Source: an uncultured Candidatus Melainabacteria bacterium (GTDB taxonomy: Bacteria > Cyanobacteriota > Vampirovibrionia > Gastranaerophilales > Gastranaerophilaceae). From it: a DNA stretch of 64,000 nt. A model generated the notes under the pieces. It saw only the letters and a list, made by a program, of their open reading frames with translations, did no database searches and was not told the origin of the DNA. Position numbers and translations under genes: made by a program. This document shows positions 52,325-60,856 of the stretch, one piece after another. The number at the start of each line of letters is the position of its first letter. Position 1 is the stretch's first letter. Location: positions 62,001-126,000 of the forward strand of contig CAKUUY010000002.1 of NCBI GenBank assembly GCA_934693235.1, read 5' to 3'.

Positions 52325-53122
52325 CTACTTGCCGTACAATACAGCTTTTGCAGCAGCTGAATTTGGCAAAATTGTTTGATCATAGAATACTACAGGATAA
52401 ATATCTGTAGGAGTTGAAACTACACATTTACTTGAATCTGCATCTTTGGCTGCAGTACTTCCCTCCGCCTTAGTTGCATTTGTATATGTACCTTTATCAC
52501 AAGTTACAACTTTATTTGGTCCTTTTAAACCATTTACGTCAATAAACCCTTCACATAATTTACCTGTAATACTAGCTTCAGCGTCAGCTGCTTGACAGCC
52601 AAAAGCTTCTGCTGCTTTGTAAGCTAACATTGAACCATCATTAAAAAACAAATAAGTATCCGCACTTGCTTGGGTAATACTACTATCATCATCTGCACCT
52701 GCAACAAATGCATATTTATCAGGAACCCCACTTGCTTTAACAATATTCATACGAGCATTTAACATACTAGCAACTGTTTCCTCTCCTGTTGCTTCATCCT
52801 TATCATTTTTTGCTGCATCTAAACTTGCAGCTTTTCCTTTACCTGTATCCGCAAAACTTCCACCATCCAAGGCAACATTCAGTGTTACACCTTGCGAAAT
52901 TGCAGACAAAGCTTTTTTGTAAGCTGCTTTGTACTGTGCTCCGTTTGTTTGGTTCATCAATGTAGGCATAGTCATTGCTGCAACTACCCCAATAATACCT
53001 AAAGTAATCAACACTTCTGCTAAAGTAAATCCAAATTTACATGAATTTTCGCAGTGGGCTACGTGTGTAGCACCTTCAGCTAAAGTAAACCCAGCTCTCT
53101 CATTTGATAATTTCATAATCAT
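52325..53122 (-). CDS. Prepilin-like protein with a duplicated processing motif
   Basis: 265 residues from 53122; GAAAGGTGG precedes, and 53116 is also possible. The prepilin motif occurs twice, 20 residues apart: AGFTLAEGATHV at 10-21 and FGFTLAEVLITLGIIGVVAAM at 30-50. Only the second is followed by the hydrophobic helix. The globular part is Ala/Asp/Lys-rich with CxEGFIDVNGLKGPN-type sequence. Divergent from an XRE regulator (53245) with two matching operators between. Terminator far downstream at 52179-52206. Confidence 0.85.
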   Translation of the reverse strand: MIMKLSNERAGFTLAEGATHVAHCENSCKFGFTLAEVLITLGIIGVVAAMTMPTLMNQTNGAQYKAAYKKALSAISQGVTLNVALDGGSFADTGKGKAASLDAAKNDKDEATGEETVASMLNARMNIVKASGVPDKYAFVAGADDDSSITQASADTYLFFNDGSMLAYKAAEAFGCQAADAEASITGKLCEGFIDVNGLKGPNKVVTCDKGTYTNATKAEGSTAAKDADSSKCVVSTPTDIYPVVFYDQTILPNSAAAKAVLYGK

Positions 53123-53158
53123 TTCCACCTTTCTTGATTGTATACATGATTATTATAC

Positions 53159-53199
53159 GATATTTATATCAATTTGTCAAGATTATTGATATAAATATC
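53159..53199. promoter_or_regulatory. Paired operator GATAT-N2-ATATC
   Basis: GATAT-TT-ATATC at 53159-53170 and GATAT-AA-ATATC at 53188-53199, centres 29 bp apart, in the 122-bp gap between the divergent prepilin and XRE genes. Confidence 0.55.
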
Positions 53200-53244
53200 A
53201 TTATATCGGTTTAGAATTATCTATATATTTTAGTAAGGTATAAG

Positions 53245-53568
53245 ATGAAACTAGACAAAGAAATTATTGGACAAAAAATCAAGCAAAGACGCATAGAAAA
53301 AGGTTTTTCACAGGAAAAGCTTTCTGAAAAAATCGACATTTCACCCCGTCACATGTGCACAATTGAGAACGGAAATTCTTTCCCGTCACTTGAAACATTT
53401 GTTAAAATTGCACGAATTCTTGATATAGATATCAATGATTTCTTTAATCTTACCCCTACGAATAACGACAAACTCCGAACTGAAATATATGAACTAATTC
53501 AAACTTCATCAATTTCGGAACTTCATCTTATAAAAGATTTGATTTTTGCGGTAAAAAAACATAAATAA
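53245..53568 (+). CDS. XRE-family regulator
   Basis: 107 residues. HTH at 9-62 (IGQKIKQRRIEKGFSQEKLSEKIDISPRHMCTIENG), then a short helical C-terminal tail (LRTEIYELIQTSSISELHLIKDLIFAV). RBS AAGGTATAAG. Probably binds the two GATATnnATATC sites upstream and controls itself and the prepilin; inferred. Confidence 0.88.
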   Translation: MKLDKEIIGQKIKQRRIEKGFSQEKLSEKIDISPRHMCTIENGNSFPSLETFVKIARILDIDINDFFNLTPTNNDKLRTEIYELIQTSSISELHLIKDLIFAVKKHK

Positions 53569-53643
53569 TAAATCTATTTATAATTTTTTACATTTGCAAA
53601 ATCCTACTAACTAATTTTATCGCTTCTGCAGAGAGAAAAACAT

Positions 53644-53671
53644 TGCATATTTTATAATGTTAGTCTATAAT
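53644..53671 (+). promoter_or_regulatory. Promoter of rfbA
   Basis: TTGCAT (53644-53649), 16-nt spacer, TATAAT (53666-53671), ~30 nt before the start with GCGAGGTG as RBS. Confidence 0.6.
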
Positions 53672-53702
53672 TACCTTGAAACAAAACAATGCGAGGTGAT
53701 TA

Positions 53703-54581
53703 ATGAAAGGTATTGTATTAGCAGGTGGAGCAGGCACAAGATTACATCCGAGCACTATTGCGGTATCTAAACAACTTTTACCGATTTACGATAAACCAAT
53801 GATTTATCACCCCATTTCAGTTTTAATGCTCGCGGGGATTCGTGAAATTTTAATAATTTCAACCCCCGCTGATTTGCCGAATTTTAAAAGACTGTTAGGC
53901 GACGGTAGTCAATTTGGTGTTGAATTTTCATACAAAGAACAACCATCTCCGGACGGACTTGCTCAAGCGTTTGTTTTAGGAGAAGAATTTATCAATGGAA
54001 ACGATGTTGCATTGGTTTTGGGAGACAATATATTTTATGGCGGAGGTTTTTCAGGAAAACTCAAATCTATAGTAAAAAATATTAACCAAAATGGAGGTGC
54101 AACGGTCTTTGGTTACCCTGTTAAAGATCCACAAAGATTCGGTGTAGTTGAGTTTGAGCAAAGCGGAAGGGTTCTTTCTCTTGAAGAAAAACCCCGAGAA
54201 CCAAAATCTAATTATGCAGTTACCGGACTTTATTTTTATGACAAAAACGTCGTCAAGTATGCAAAAAGTTTAAAACCATCTGCTCGTGGTGAGTTAGAAA
54301 TTACCGACTTAAACAATATATATTTAAAAAATGAGAATTTGAATGTTGAACTTTTAGGACGTGGATTTGCATGGCTCGATACAGGAACACACAATTCATT
54401 ACTTCAAGCAAGTCAATTTGTGAAAACAGTCGAAGATAACCAAGGAATTAAAATCGCTTGTCTTGAAGAAGTTGCATATCGAATGGGATTTGTTTCTAAA
54501 GAAGATTTGTTAAAAACAATTGAGAAGTATAAGAATAATGAGTATTTTGCTTACGTAAGAGATATTCTTGAAAGAAAATAA
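53703..54581 (+). CDS. rfbA: Glucose-1-phosphate thymidylyltransferase
   Basis: 292 residues, full length. Signature MKGIVLAGGAGTRLHPSTIAVSKQLLPIYDKPMIYHP, LGDNIFYGGGF, GRVLSLEEKPREPKSNYAVTGLYFYD and GRGFAWLDTGTH. Makes dTDP-glucose for the dTDP-rhamnose pathway of surface polysaccharide. Its pathway partner rfbD is broken 2.9 kb upstream, and rfbB/rfbC are not seen here. Confidence 0.96.
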   Translation: MKGIVLAGGAGTRLHPSTIAVSKQLLPIYDKPMIYHPISVLMLAGIREILIISTPADLPNFKRLLGDGSQFGVEFSYKEQPSPDGLAQAFVLGEEFINGNDVALVLGDNIFYGGGFSGKLKSIVKNINQNGGATVFGYPVKDPQRFGVVEFEQSGRVLSLEEKPREPKSNYAVTGLYFYDKNVVKYAKSLKPSARGELEITDLNNIYLKNENLNVELLGRGFAWLDTGTHNSLLQASQFVKTVEDNQGIKIACLEEVAYRMGFVSKEDLLKTIEKYKNNEYFAYVRDILERK

Positions 54582-54624
54582 AATTTTTTATTTTTTAGCT
54601 ATTTTGTAAAGATTATTTTAAAAT

Positions 54625-54653
54625 TTTTCAAATACCCTTGTTTGTGCTATAAT
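54625..54653 (+). promoter_or_regulatory. Promoter of gyrA
   Basis: TTTTCA (54625-54630), 17 nt, TGC-TATAAT (TATAAT 54648-54653); RBS AGGGAGAAA before the ATG at 54684. Confidence 0.65.
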
Positions 54654-54683
54654 TAGTATAAAGAGGATATATAGGGAGAAAAA

Positions 54684-57245
54684 ATGAGTAATCAACAAAA
54701 TATGTTTGCAGACGGGAAAATCGTTCCAGTTAATATTAGAGAAGAAATGAAGCGTTCATACATCGATTACGCAATGAGTGTAATCGTAGGACGTGCATTG
54801 CCGGATGTTAGAGATGGCTTAAAACCGGTACACAGACGTATTTTGTATGCAATGAACGAACTTGGGATGACTCCTGACAAACCGTTTAAGAAATGTGCTC
54901 GTATCGTTGGTGAAGTTCTCGGTAAATACCACCCACATGGCGATACAGCGGTTTATGAAGCTTTAGTTCGTATGGCTCAAGATTTCTCTACAAGATATTT
55001 AACAGTTGACGGTCATGGCAACTTTGGTTCTGTTGATGGTGATGGCGCAGCCGCAATGAGGTACACAGAGGCAAGAATGCACAAAATTACACAATCAATG
55101 CTTGCTGATATCGATTGCGAAACAGTTGAATTTGAACCAAACTTTGATGGTTCACTGCAAGAACCATCTGTTTTACCTGTTAGACTTCCAATGTTACTAT
55201 TGAACGGCTGTTCAGGTATCGCGGTAGGTATGGCAACTAATGTTCCTCCTCACAACTTATGTGAAATTGTAGACGGTACAATTGCCCTAATTGATAATCC
55301 AAATATTACAGTCGCAGAATTGATGGAATACATCAAAGGACCTGATTTCCCGACAGCTGCTACAATCATCGGTTTGAATGACATTAAACAAGCTTACGAA
55401 ACAGGTCGTGGTTCTATCAAGATGCAAGCCGTTGCAAACTTTGAAGAGATTGCAGGAGGAAACGGTCGTCAAGCACGTACGGCAATTGTAGTAACAGAAA
55501 TTCCTTATCAGGTTAACAAAGCAGCACTAATCGAAAAAATCGCTGAACTAGTTAAAGATCAAAGAGTTACTGGTATTTCTGATATTCGTGATGAATCCGA
55601 CAGAGAGGGGATGCGTATCGTAATTGAACTTAAACGTGACGCAAAACCTGATGTTGTTAAAAATAATTTATTCAAGTTTACTCAATTAGCGACAACTTTC
55701 GGTGTAAATATGCTTGCTCTTTGCGGTAAACAACCTAGACTAATGAATTTGTTTGAAGTTCTTTCCGAATTTGTTGAACACAGGGTTGAAATCGTTACAA
55801 GACGTACAATTTTCTTCCTTAAAAAAGCAAAAATCAGAGCACACATTTTGGCAGGTTTAATTATTGCTTTAGGCTCAATTGATGAAGTTATTGAACTTAT
55901 CAAAAAATCAAAAACAACTGATGATGCGAGAACAGGCTTAATGAGCAGATTTGGTCTTGATGTTGATCAATCAAATGCGATTTTGGAAATGCAATTGAGA
56001 AGATTAACCGGATTGGAACAAGACAAAGTTAAAGCGGAATATGATGAACTCGTTAAGAAAATTGCCGAATACGAAGAAATTCTAGCAAGCCGTCAAAAAA
56101 TTCTTGACATCATCAAAAAAGAATTACTTGAAGACAAAGAAAAATACGGCGACGATAGAAAAACCCAAATCTTGCCTGAACAAGGAGAAGTTACTATTGA
56201 AGATTTGACTCCAAATACTCCAATGGCAGTATTTATTACTCACCAGGGATATTTGAAACGAATTTCTCTAGATACATTTGAACGACAAAACCGTGCAACT
56301 CGTGGCAAATCAGGCATTAAAACCAAAGAAGATGATGATATTCAACACTTCTTTACTGCGATGATGCATGATAAAGTTTTGTTCTTCTCATCTAAAGGTA
56401 CAGTTTACAGTTTGAGCGTATACGACTTCCCAGAGGGTGGACGTCAATCTAAAGGCTTACCAATTGTAAATGTCCTACCAATTGACCAAGATGAAAGAAT
56501 TACTGCAGTTGTTCCTGTAAGCAACTTCTCACACGATTTGAATTTGATTATGTTGACTAAAAAAGGATACATAAAACGTATTGAATTAGACAACTTCTCA
56601 AATATAAGAAGAAACGGTATTATCGCAATCGGCTTGGAAGAAGGCGATGAACTTAATTGGGTAAAACTTGCATCTGCAAGAGACGAGATTATTATCGGAA
56701 CATCTTGCGGTATGGCAATCAGATTCCCAATTGAAGACTTGAGACCTTTAGGTAGAAGCGCAAGAGGTGTAACTTCTATGAAATTGAGAACCGGTGATGA
56801 AATTGTTGGTTGCGACATTGTACCAAGAGATTATGACGCAGACTTGTTAGTTGTAACATCTGACGGTTTTGGAAAACGTACAAAATTATCAGAATTCAGA
56901 AGCCAAAACAGAGGCGGAATTGGTTTAATTGCAACTAAATTCAAAACAACTTCATCAAAACTGGTTGCATTGACTATCGTAAAAGAGTCTGATGATATTA
57001 TGATGGTTACTGCAAACGGTGTTGTAACAAGATTAAATGCCGGTTCAATTTCTCGTCAAGGACGTCCGGCAACCGGTGTAAGAGCCCAAAACTTAACAGA
57101 TAACGATACAGTTGTTTCTGTAAATAAGATTTTGAACCCTGATGAAGACGAAACCGTAAAAAAAGATGTAGCAGCAATGGATGCTCAAGATGCTCAATCT
57201 AACGTTTCTCAGACAAGTTTGTTAGATAATGAAAATAAAGAATAA
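54684..57245 (+). CDS. gyrA: DNA gyrase subunit A
   Basis: 853 residues. Opens with VNIREEMKRSYIDYAMSVIVGRALPDVRDGLKPVHRRIL; the DNA-cleaving Tyr is Y127 in AAMRYTEARM; coiled-coil arm and six beta-pinwheel blades follow. The place of the GyrA-box (QRRGGKG-like) reads QNRATRGKSG near residue 535, a variant. The acidic C-terminal tail is typical of GyrA. Introduces negative supercoils together with GyrB, which is elsewhere. Confidence 0.96.
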   Translation: MSNQQNMFADGKIVPVNIREEMKRSYIDYAMSVIVGRALPDVRDGLKPVHRRILYAMNELGMTPDKPFKKCARIVGEVLGKYHPHGDTAVYEALVRMAQDFSTRYLTVDGHGNFGSVDGDGAAAMRYTEARMHKITQSMLADIDCETVEFEPNFDGSLQEPSVLPVRLPMLLLNGCSGIAVGMATNVPPHNLCEIVDGTIALIDNPNITVAELMEYIKGPDFPTAATIIGLNDIKQAYETGRGSIKMQAVANFEEIAGGNGRQARTAIVVTEIPYQVNKAALIEKIAELVKDQRVTGISDIRDESDREGMRIVIELKRDAKPDVVKNNLFKFTQLATTFGVNMLALCGKQPRLMNLFEVLSEFVEHRVEIVTRRTIFFLKKAKIRAHILAGLIIALGSIDEVIELIKKSKTTDDARTGLMSRFGLDVDQSNAILEMQLRRLTGLEQDKVKAEYDELVKKIAEYEEILASRQKILDIIKKELLEDKEKYGDDRKTQILPEQGEVTIEDLTPNTPMAVFITHQGYLKRISLDTFERQNRATRGKSGIKTKEDDDIQHFFTAMMHDKVLFFSSKGTVYSLSVYDFPEGGRQSKGLPIVNVLPIDQDERITAVVPVSNFSHDLNLIMLTKKGYIKRIELDNFSNIRRNGIIAIGLEEGDELNWVKLASARDEIIIGTSCGMAIRFPIEDLRPLGRSARGVTSMKLRTGDEIVGCDIVPRDYDADLLVVTSDGFGKRTKLSEFRSQNRGGIGLIATKFKTTSSKLVALTIVKESDDIMMVTANGVVTRLNAGSISRQGRPATGVRAQNLTDNDTVVSVNKILNPDEDETVKKDVAAMDAQDAQSNVSQTSLLDNENKE

Positions 57246-57270
57246 TATATTAATTATTATATTTATAACT

Positions 57271-57306
57271 AAAAAAGTGGAAGGACTAATGTTTTTCCAC
57301 TTTTTT
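57271..57306 (+). terminator. Terminator of gyrA
   Basis: AAAAAAGTGGAA ... TTCCACTTTTTTT, 25 nt past the stop. Confidence 0.85.
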
Positions 57307-57331
57307 TAGCTTAAAATTTGTAAAAATGGGG

Positions 57332-57360
57332 TTGAATTTTGTATAAAAAAAGGTTATAAT
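57332..57360 (+). promoter_or_regulatory. Promoter of a candidate small RNA
   Basis: TTGAAT (57332-57337), 17-nt spacer, TATAAT (57355-57360). No ORF follows. Confidence 0.65.
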
Positions 57361-57366
57361 GTAACC

Positions 57367-57447
57367 ACAGAGTGGTAGTTTCTCAAGCTACCGAAGCTCT
57401 GACGAAGTCTAAACGGTTCTTAATTATTCAATTGAGAGCCGTTTTTT
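57367..57447 (+). ncRNA. Candidate small RNA with two hairpins
   Basis: About 80 nt between a good promoter and an intrinsic terminator. First hairpin: CAGAG (57368) pairs with CTCTG (57397-57401) and GGTAG (57374-57378) with CTACC (57388-57392). A linker CGAAGTCTAAA (57403-57413) leads to the terminator AACGGTTCT/AGAGCCGTT with T6. No coding frame. I do not recognise it as 6S, SRP or a known riboswitch. Sits between gyrA and dxr terminators, so an independent unit. Confidence 0.6.
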
Positions 57448-57516
57448 AATACAAATAAAATCATAAAAATTAGCAATAAACTAATATTGAAATTATCCAT
57501 ATTGACCCCCTTTCTA

Positions 57517-57541
57517 GTCGGGAACCGACCCGAAGTCTAAA
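57517..57541. other. Hairpin followed by CGAAGTCTAAA, second copy of the small-RNA motif
   Basis: GTCGG-GAA-CCGAC (57517-57529) and then CGAAGTCTAAA (57531-57541), the same 11-mer as in the candidate small RNA 128 bp upstream, also directly after a hairpin. The rest (57448-57516, 57542-57599) shows no gene. Confidence 0.4.
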
Positions 57542-57599
57542 TGTGATTGTTAGTTGGTTTCCTTTTGAAAAGAGCCTCTTTTACTCTGTGTTTAAATTT

Positions 57600-58709
57600 T
57601 TAATGTACTGAATTTATATATTCTTTTGTTTTTTCGCGAACTTCTTTATCAACTTCAAAAATTTCATCTATTGTCGGATTTTCAATAACCACATGTTCAT
57701 CACACATTTTTTTCGCAATTTCGTAAATGTTATAAAGTTTTATTCTACCGTCTAAAAATGCAAATACAGCCTCTTCATTTGAAGCGTTTAAACAAACTGT
57801 TGCTGTTCCACCTTTTCTACCCATTTCGTAAGCAAGTTTTACAGTCGGGAATTTTTCGTAATCCGGTTTTTCAAAATCCAAATGAGCAATTTCAGCAAAA
57901 CTGAAACTTTTTGATTTTATTCCCTCAAATCTTTCAGGATAAGTAATTGCGTACTGAATAGGAATATGCATACTCGGCAAACCAAGTTGTGCAATTACAC
58001 TACCATCAACATATTCAATCGCAGAATGCACGATACTTTGAGGATGAACCACAACATCAATTTTGTCATAATCAAACCCGAACAAATGGTGTGCTTCAAT
58101 AATTTCAAGACCTTTGTTCATCAAAGTAGCACTATCTACCGTAATTTTTTTACCCATATTCCATCTCGGATGAGCAAGAGCCTGTTCAACCGTTGCATTT
58201 TTCATATCATCAACTGTTTTGTGAAGAAAAGGTCCACCTGATGCTGTAATTATAAGCTTATCCACCTGATTAATATCTTTTATACATTGATGAATTGCAC
58301 AGTGTTCACTATCAACAGGAACTATTTTTACGTCATATTTTTTGGCTTCTGCCATAACAATATCACCTGCCATAACAAGTGTTTCCTTGTTTGCAAGTGC
58401 AATATCAATACCGTTTCTTATAGCCGTTAAAGTAGGTCTTAATCCAATTTTACCGGAACACGCAACAAGAATAATATCATTTTCTTTATCTGAACAAATT
58501 CTTTCAAGCCCTTTTTCCCCAAGACACGTGTATTTTGGTTTAAATTTTTCAGCTTGTTTTGCCAAAAGTTCTTTGTTATGGCCTCCTGCTAGAGCAATAA
58601 TCTCAAATTTATCTTGAAGTTTTTCGATAACTTCCAACGCTTGCGTTCCAATAGATCCTGTAGATCCTATTATACTAATTTTTTTCTTTTTTGTTTCCAT
58701 AATTCTCAT
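57600..58709 (-). CDS. dxr: 1-deoxy-D-xylulose 5-phosphate reductoisomerase
   Basis: 369 residues. NADPH motif IIGSTGSIGTQALEVI, ALANKETLVMAG, PVDSEHCAIHQC with metal-site acids, SGGPFL, HPRWNMGKKITVDSATLMNKGLEIIEAHHLF and LNASNEEAVFAFL. Second step of the MEP isoprenoid pathway. Start at 58709 or 58700; neither RBS is strong. No ispC neighbours of the pathway in the window. Confidence 0.97.
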   Translation of the reverse strand: MRIMETKKKKISIIGSTGSIGTQALEVIEKLQDKFEIIALAGGHNKELLAKQAEKFKPKYTCLGEKGLERICSDKENDIILVACSGKIGLRPTLTAIRNGIDIALANKETLVMAGDIVMAEAKKYDVKIVPVDSEHCAIHQCIKDINQVDKLIITASGGPFLHKTVDDMKNATVEQALAHPRWNMGKKITVDSATLMNKGLEIIEAHHLFGFDYDKIDVVVHPQSIVHSAIEYVDGSVIAQLGLPSMHIPIQYAITYPERFEGIKSKSFSFAEIAHLDFEKPDYEKFPTVKLAYEMGRKGGTATVCLNASNEEAVFAFLDGRIKLYNIYEIAKKMCDEHVVIENPTIDEIFEVDKEVREKTKEYINSVH

Positions 58710-58783
58710 CTTCTATCTTGTCAGGCAATGCCTGAGTTACTCTATGGTGTTGAATAAATATACCCAACCTACTGTTTTTATAA

Positions 58784-58905
58784 AAGTGAATAAGTAAATA
58801 AGTAAATAGGTGAATAAGTGCATTGCGCTCACTTCGTTCGAGTTAGTATTTAAGTGCGTCAGCACCAGTAACGAACTTATTCACTTATTGCCTTATTCAC
58901 CTTTT
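58784..58905. repeat. MITE-like repeat (AATAAGTGAATAAG family), copy 2
   Basis: Homologous to 48910-49036: AATAGGTGAATAAGTG, GCTCACTTCGTTCGAG, GTGCGTCAGCAC, then CGAACTTATTCACTTATT and CTTATTCACC. Between dxr and the hydrogenase gene. A half REP (ACCCAACCTAC) lies just before it at 58762-58772. Confidence 0.8.
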
Positions 58906-58919
58906 AACTTAAATTAAAT

Positions 58920-60383
58920 TTACTTATGAATTTCTGTAAACGGTTTACTTTCATTTACATAAGCCGTAACTTGTTTCAAAGCCGGTTTAAAAGCGTTTAC
59001 TGTTGAGTTTCCACCTAGACATCCGCCTGTACATGCCATAACTTCAATCAAGTTACCCAAATCACAAACACCATTTTTAGCGTATTTTTTCAAATCTCTA
59101 ACTGATTGTTTATTCAAACCGTCAATTACAACAGGTTTTACTTCAACATCTTCAGGAATTAAAGTTTGAACGGCTTTTGCAACTCCACCTGTTACACAGT
59201 AGTTACGAGCTTCTGCAGATGATTGAGTTTTGAATTCGCTGTCTTTGCATTCTGCAACTTGAATATTTCTTGCAACCATCCAAGCTCCGACTTCTTCATA
59301 GTTTAGAACATAATCAACATTATCGTTATTTAACGCTTCGCGTTTCTTAGCAACACAAGGACTAAAGAATACTGTTATAGCATCAGAATGCTCTTTTTTA
59401 ACAATTTCTGCAGTGTAATACATTGGAGTTTTTGTATCAGAACGGAATGGTTTCATTTCGGGCAAATGCTTGTCAACAAGCTCGTTATAACCTGCGCAAC
59501 AAGAAGTTGTCATAAATTTTTCGCCTTTTTCCATTCTTTCAATAAATTCTTCAGATTCATTTTTACTTGTAATATCTGCACCTTGAGCAACTTCATAAAC
59601 ATCAGAAAAACCTAATTCCATAATAGCTTCTTTCAATTGAGTTGCGGTACAAGGTAATTGACCAATCATTGCAGGAGCAATCATTGCAATAACATTTTTA
59701 CCTGCTTTAATATTCTTCAAAACATCAATAATTTGACTTTTTTCGTGAACAGCACCGAAAGGACAAGCTGATGCACATTTTCCGCAAGAAATACATTTGT
59801 CAAAATCAATTCTTGCATGCCCGTCTTCACCTTTTGCAATAGCACCTACAGGGCAAGCATTTTCACAAGGAACAATAATCCTTTGAATTGCTTGGTAAGG
59901 GCAAACTTGAGCACACATTCCACAATTTTTACATTTTTCAGGGTCAATATGAGACTTACCATCGTGAACAGAAATCGCACCAAATCTACAAGTACTTTCA
60001 CAAGGTCTTGCAACACACCCCTGACACAAATCTGTTACGTGAATTCTTGATGGAACACAACCTTTGCAAGCAGTTGTAAGAACTGTTAGAGGATGTTCTT
60101 CCGGTTTTTCCCTGTTTTCAGCATTCTTTGCTACTTCAGAAAGTAAAGTGCTGTCATCTGTTTCTTCAATTGAAGCTCCTAAACCTGCGATTGCTCTATC
60201 TCTAAGAACTGCTCTTTCTTTGTAAATACAACATCTGTAAGGGACTTCACTTCCTTTTGGACGCATGTCGTAAGGAATTAATCTTGTATTTTCTTCAAAA
60301 TTGTCACTCAAATATGCTTTAATCAGTCTAACAAGGATATCCTTTTTCAACTGAGCTGTTTGTCTAGGTGTGTTCATTGCCAT
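58920..60383 (-). CDS. Monomeric [FeFe] hydrogenase, group B type
   Basis: 487 residues, RBS AAGGAAG. N-terminal ~100 residues, then several ferredoxin-like 4Cys motifs (CKNCGMCAQVCPYQ, CISCGKCASACPFG and a CQGCVARPCESTCRFG set). The H-cluster domain has L1 TTSCCAGY, L2 FSPCVAKKRE and L3 EVMACTGGCLGG. All four H-cluster cysteines are present, though L1 has Ala where Pro is usual and the L3 GGG tail is GGN. It fits the monomeric group B family of anaerobes. Catalyses H2 formation or uptake with ferredoxin, possibly a regulatory or low-activity form. Maturases HydEFG are not in the window. Confidence 0.88.
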   Translation of the reverse strand: MAMNTPRQTAQLKKDILVRLIKAYLSDNFEENTRLIPYDMRPKGSEVPYRCCIYKERAVLRDRAIAGLGASIEETDDSTLLSEVAKNAENREKPEEHPLTVLTTACKGCVPSRIHVTDLCQGCVARPCESTCRFGAISVHDGKSHIDPEKCKNCGMCAQVCPYQAIQRIIVPCENACPVGAIAKGEDGHARIDFDKCISCGKCASACPFGAVHEKSQIIDVLKNIKAGKNVIAMIAPAMIGQLPCTATQLKEAIMELGFSDVYEVAQGADITSKNESEEFIERMEKGEKFMTTSCCAGYNELVDKHLPEMKPFRSDTKTPMYYTAEIVKKEHSDAITVFFSPCVAKKREALNNDNVDYVLNYEEVGAWMVARNIQVAECKDSEFKTQSSAEARNYCVTGGVAKAVQTLIPEDVEVKPVVIDGLNKQSVRDLKKYAKNGVCDLGNLIEVMACTGGCLGGNSTVNAFKPALKQVTAYVNESKPFTEIHK

Positions 60384-60478
60384 AATTTTCTAACTTCCTT
60401 CTTAATTAATTTTCACTGGTTACATTATCCCATAAACATGAAATTTTTCAAAAAGAAAGAAAAACGAAATATAAAGTT

Positions 60479-60772
60479 TTACTTTAACTTACTCCCTTTA
60501 AATTCTTCAATAATATTTCTCAAAATAAAAATCTGTTTTTCCGATAGTTTTGATACATCAATTGTTTGTGTTTTGTTTACTCCTAGTAAATAATCCGTGG
60601 AAACAGAGAAAGTTTGAGCAAGTTTAATTAACATATCAAGAGATGGAAATCTTGACTCAGATTCATAGGCACTTATTATTGATTTAGTTACCCACAACCT
60701 TTTTGCAAGCTGCTCTTGTGTAAGATTTTTCTGCTTTCTTAATGCTTTCAATTTTTTACCAATTTCAATCAT
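60479..60772 (-). CDS. XRE-family regulator
   Basis: 97 residues from 60772 (MIEIGKKLKALR), after GGAGAAAAAT. HTH at about 1-55 (LRKQKNLTQEQLAKRLWVTKSIISAYESESRFPSL), then SVSTDYLLGVN and a C-terminal helix SEKQIFILRNIIEEF that probably dimerises. Divergent from a prepilin-like gene, with an inverted-repeat operator over that gene's -35. Confidence 0.9.
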   Translation of the reverse strand: MIEIGKKLKALRKQKNLTQEQLAKRLWVTKSIISAYESESRFPSLDMLIKLAQTFSVSTDYLLGVNKTQTIDVSKLSEKQIFILRNIIEEFKGSKLK

Positions 60773-60835
60773 ATTTTTCTCCACTATTAGTAAACATAAT
60801 CTACTATTCAAGTCGACGTATGGTAGACCTGTATA

Positions 60836-60856
60836 AACTATTGGTTGACAATAGTT
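60836..60856. promoter_or_regulatory. Operator overlapping the prepilin -35
   Basis: AACTATTG - GTTGA - CAATAGTT, 8-bp perfect arms. It covers TTGACA (60845-60850), so bound regulator would block the prepilin promoter. Confidence 0.55.

Noticed and set aside
57367..57447. 6S RNA, SRP RNA or a GEMM riboswitch at this site
   Set aside because: Too short for 6S, lacks the SRP tetraloop helix, and lacks GEMM core sequences; left as an unnamed candidate.
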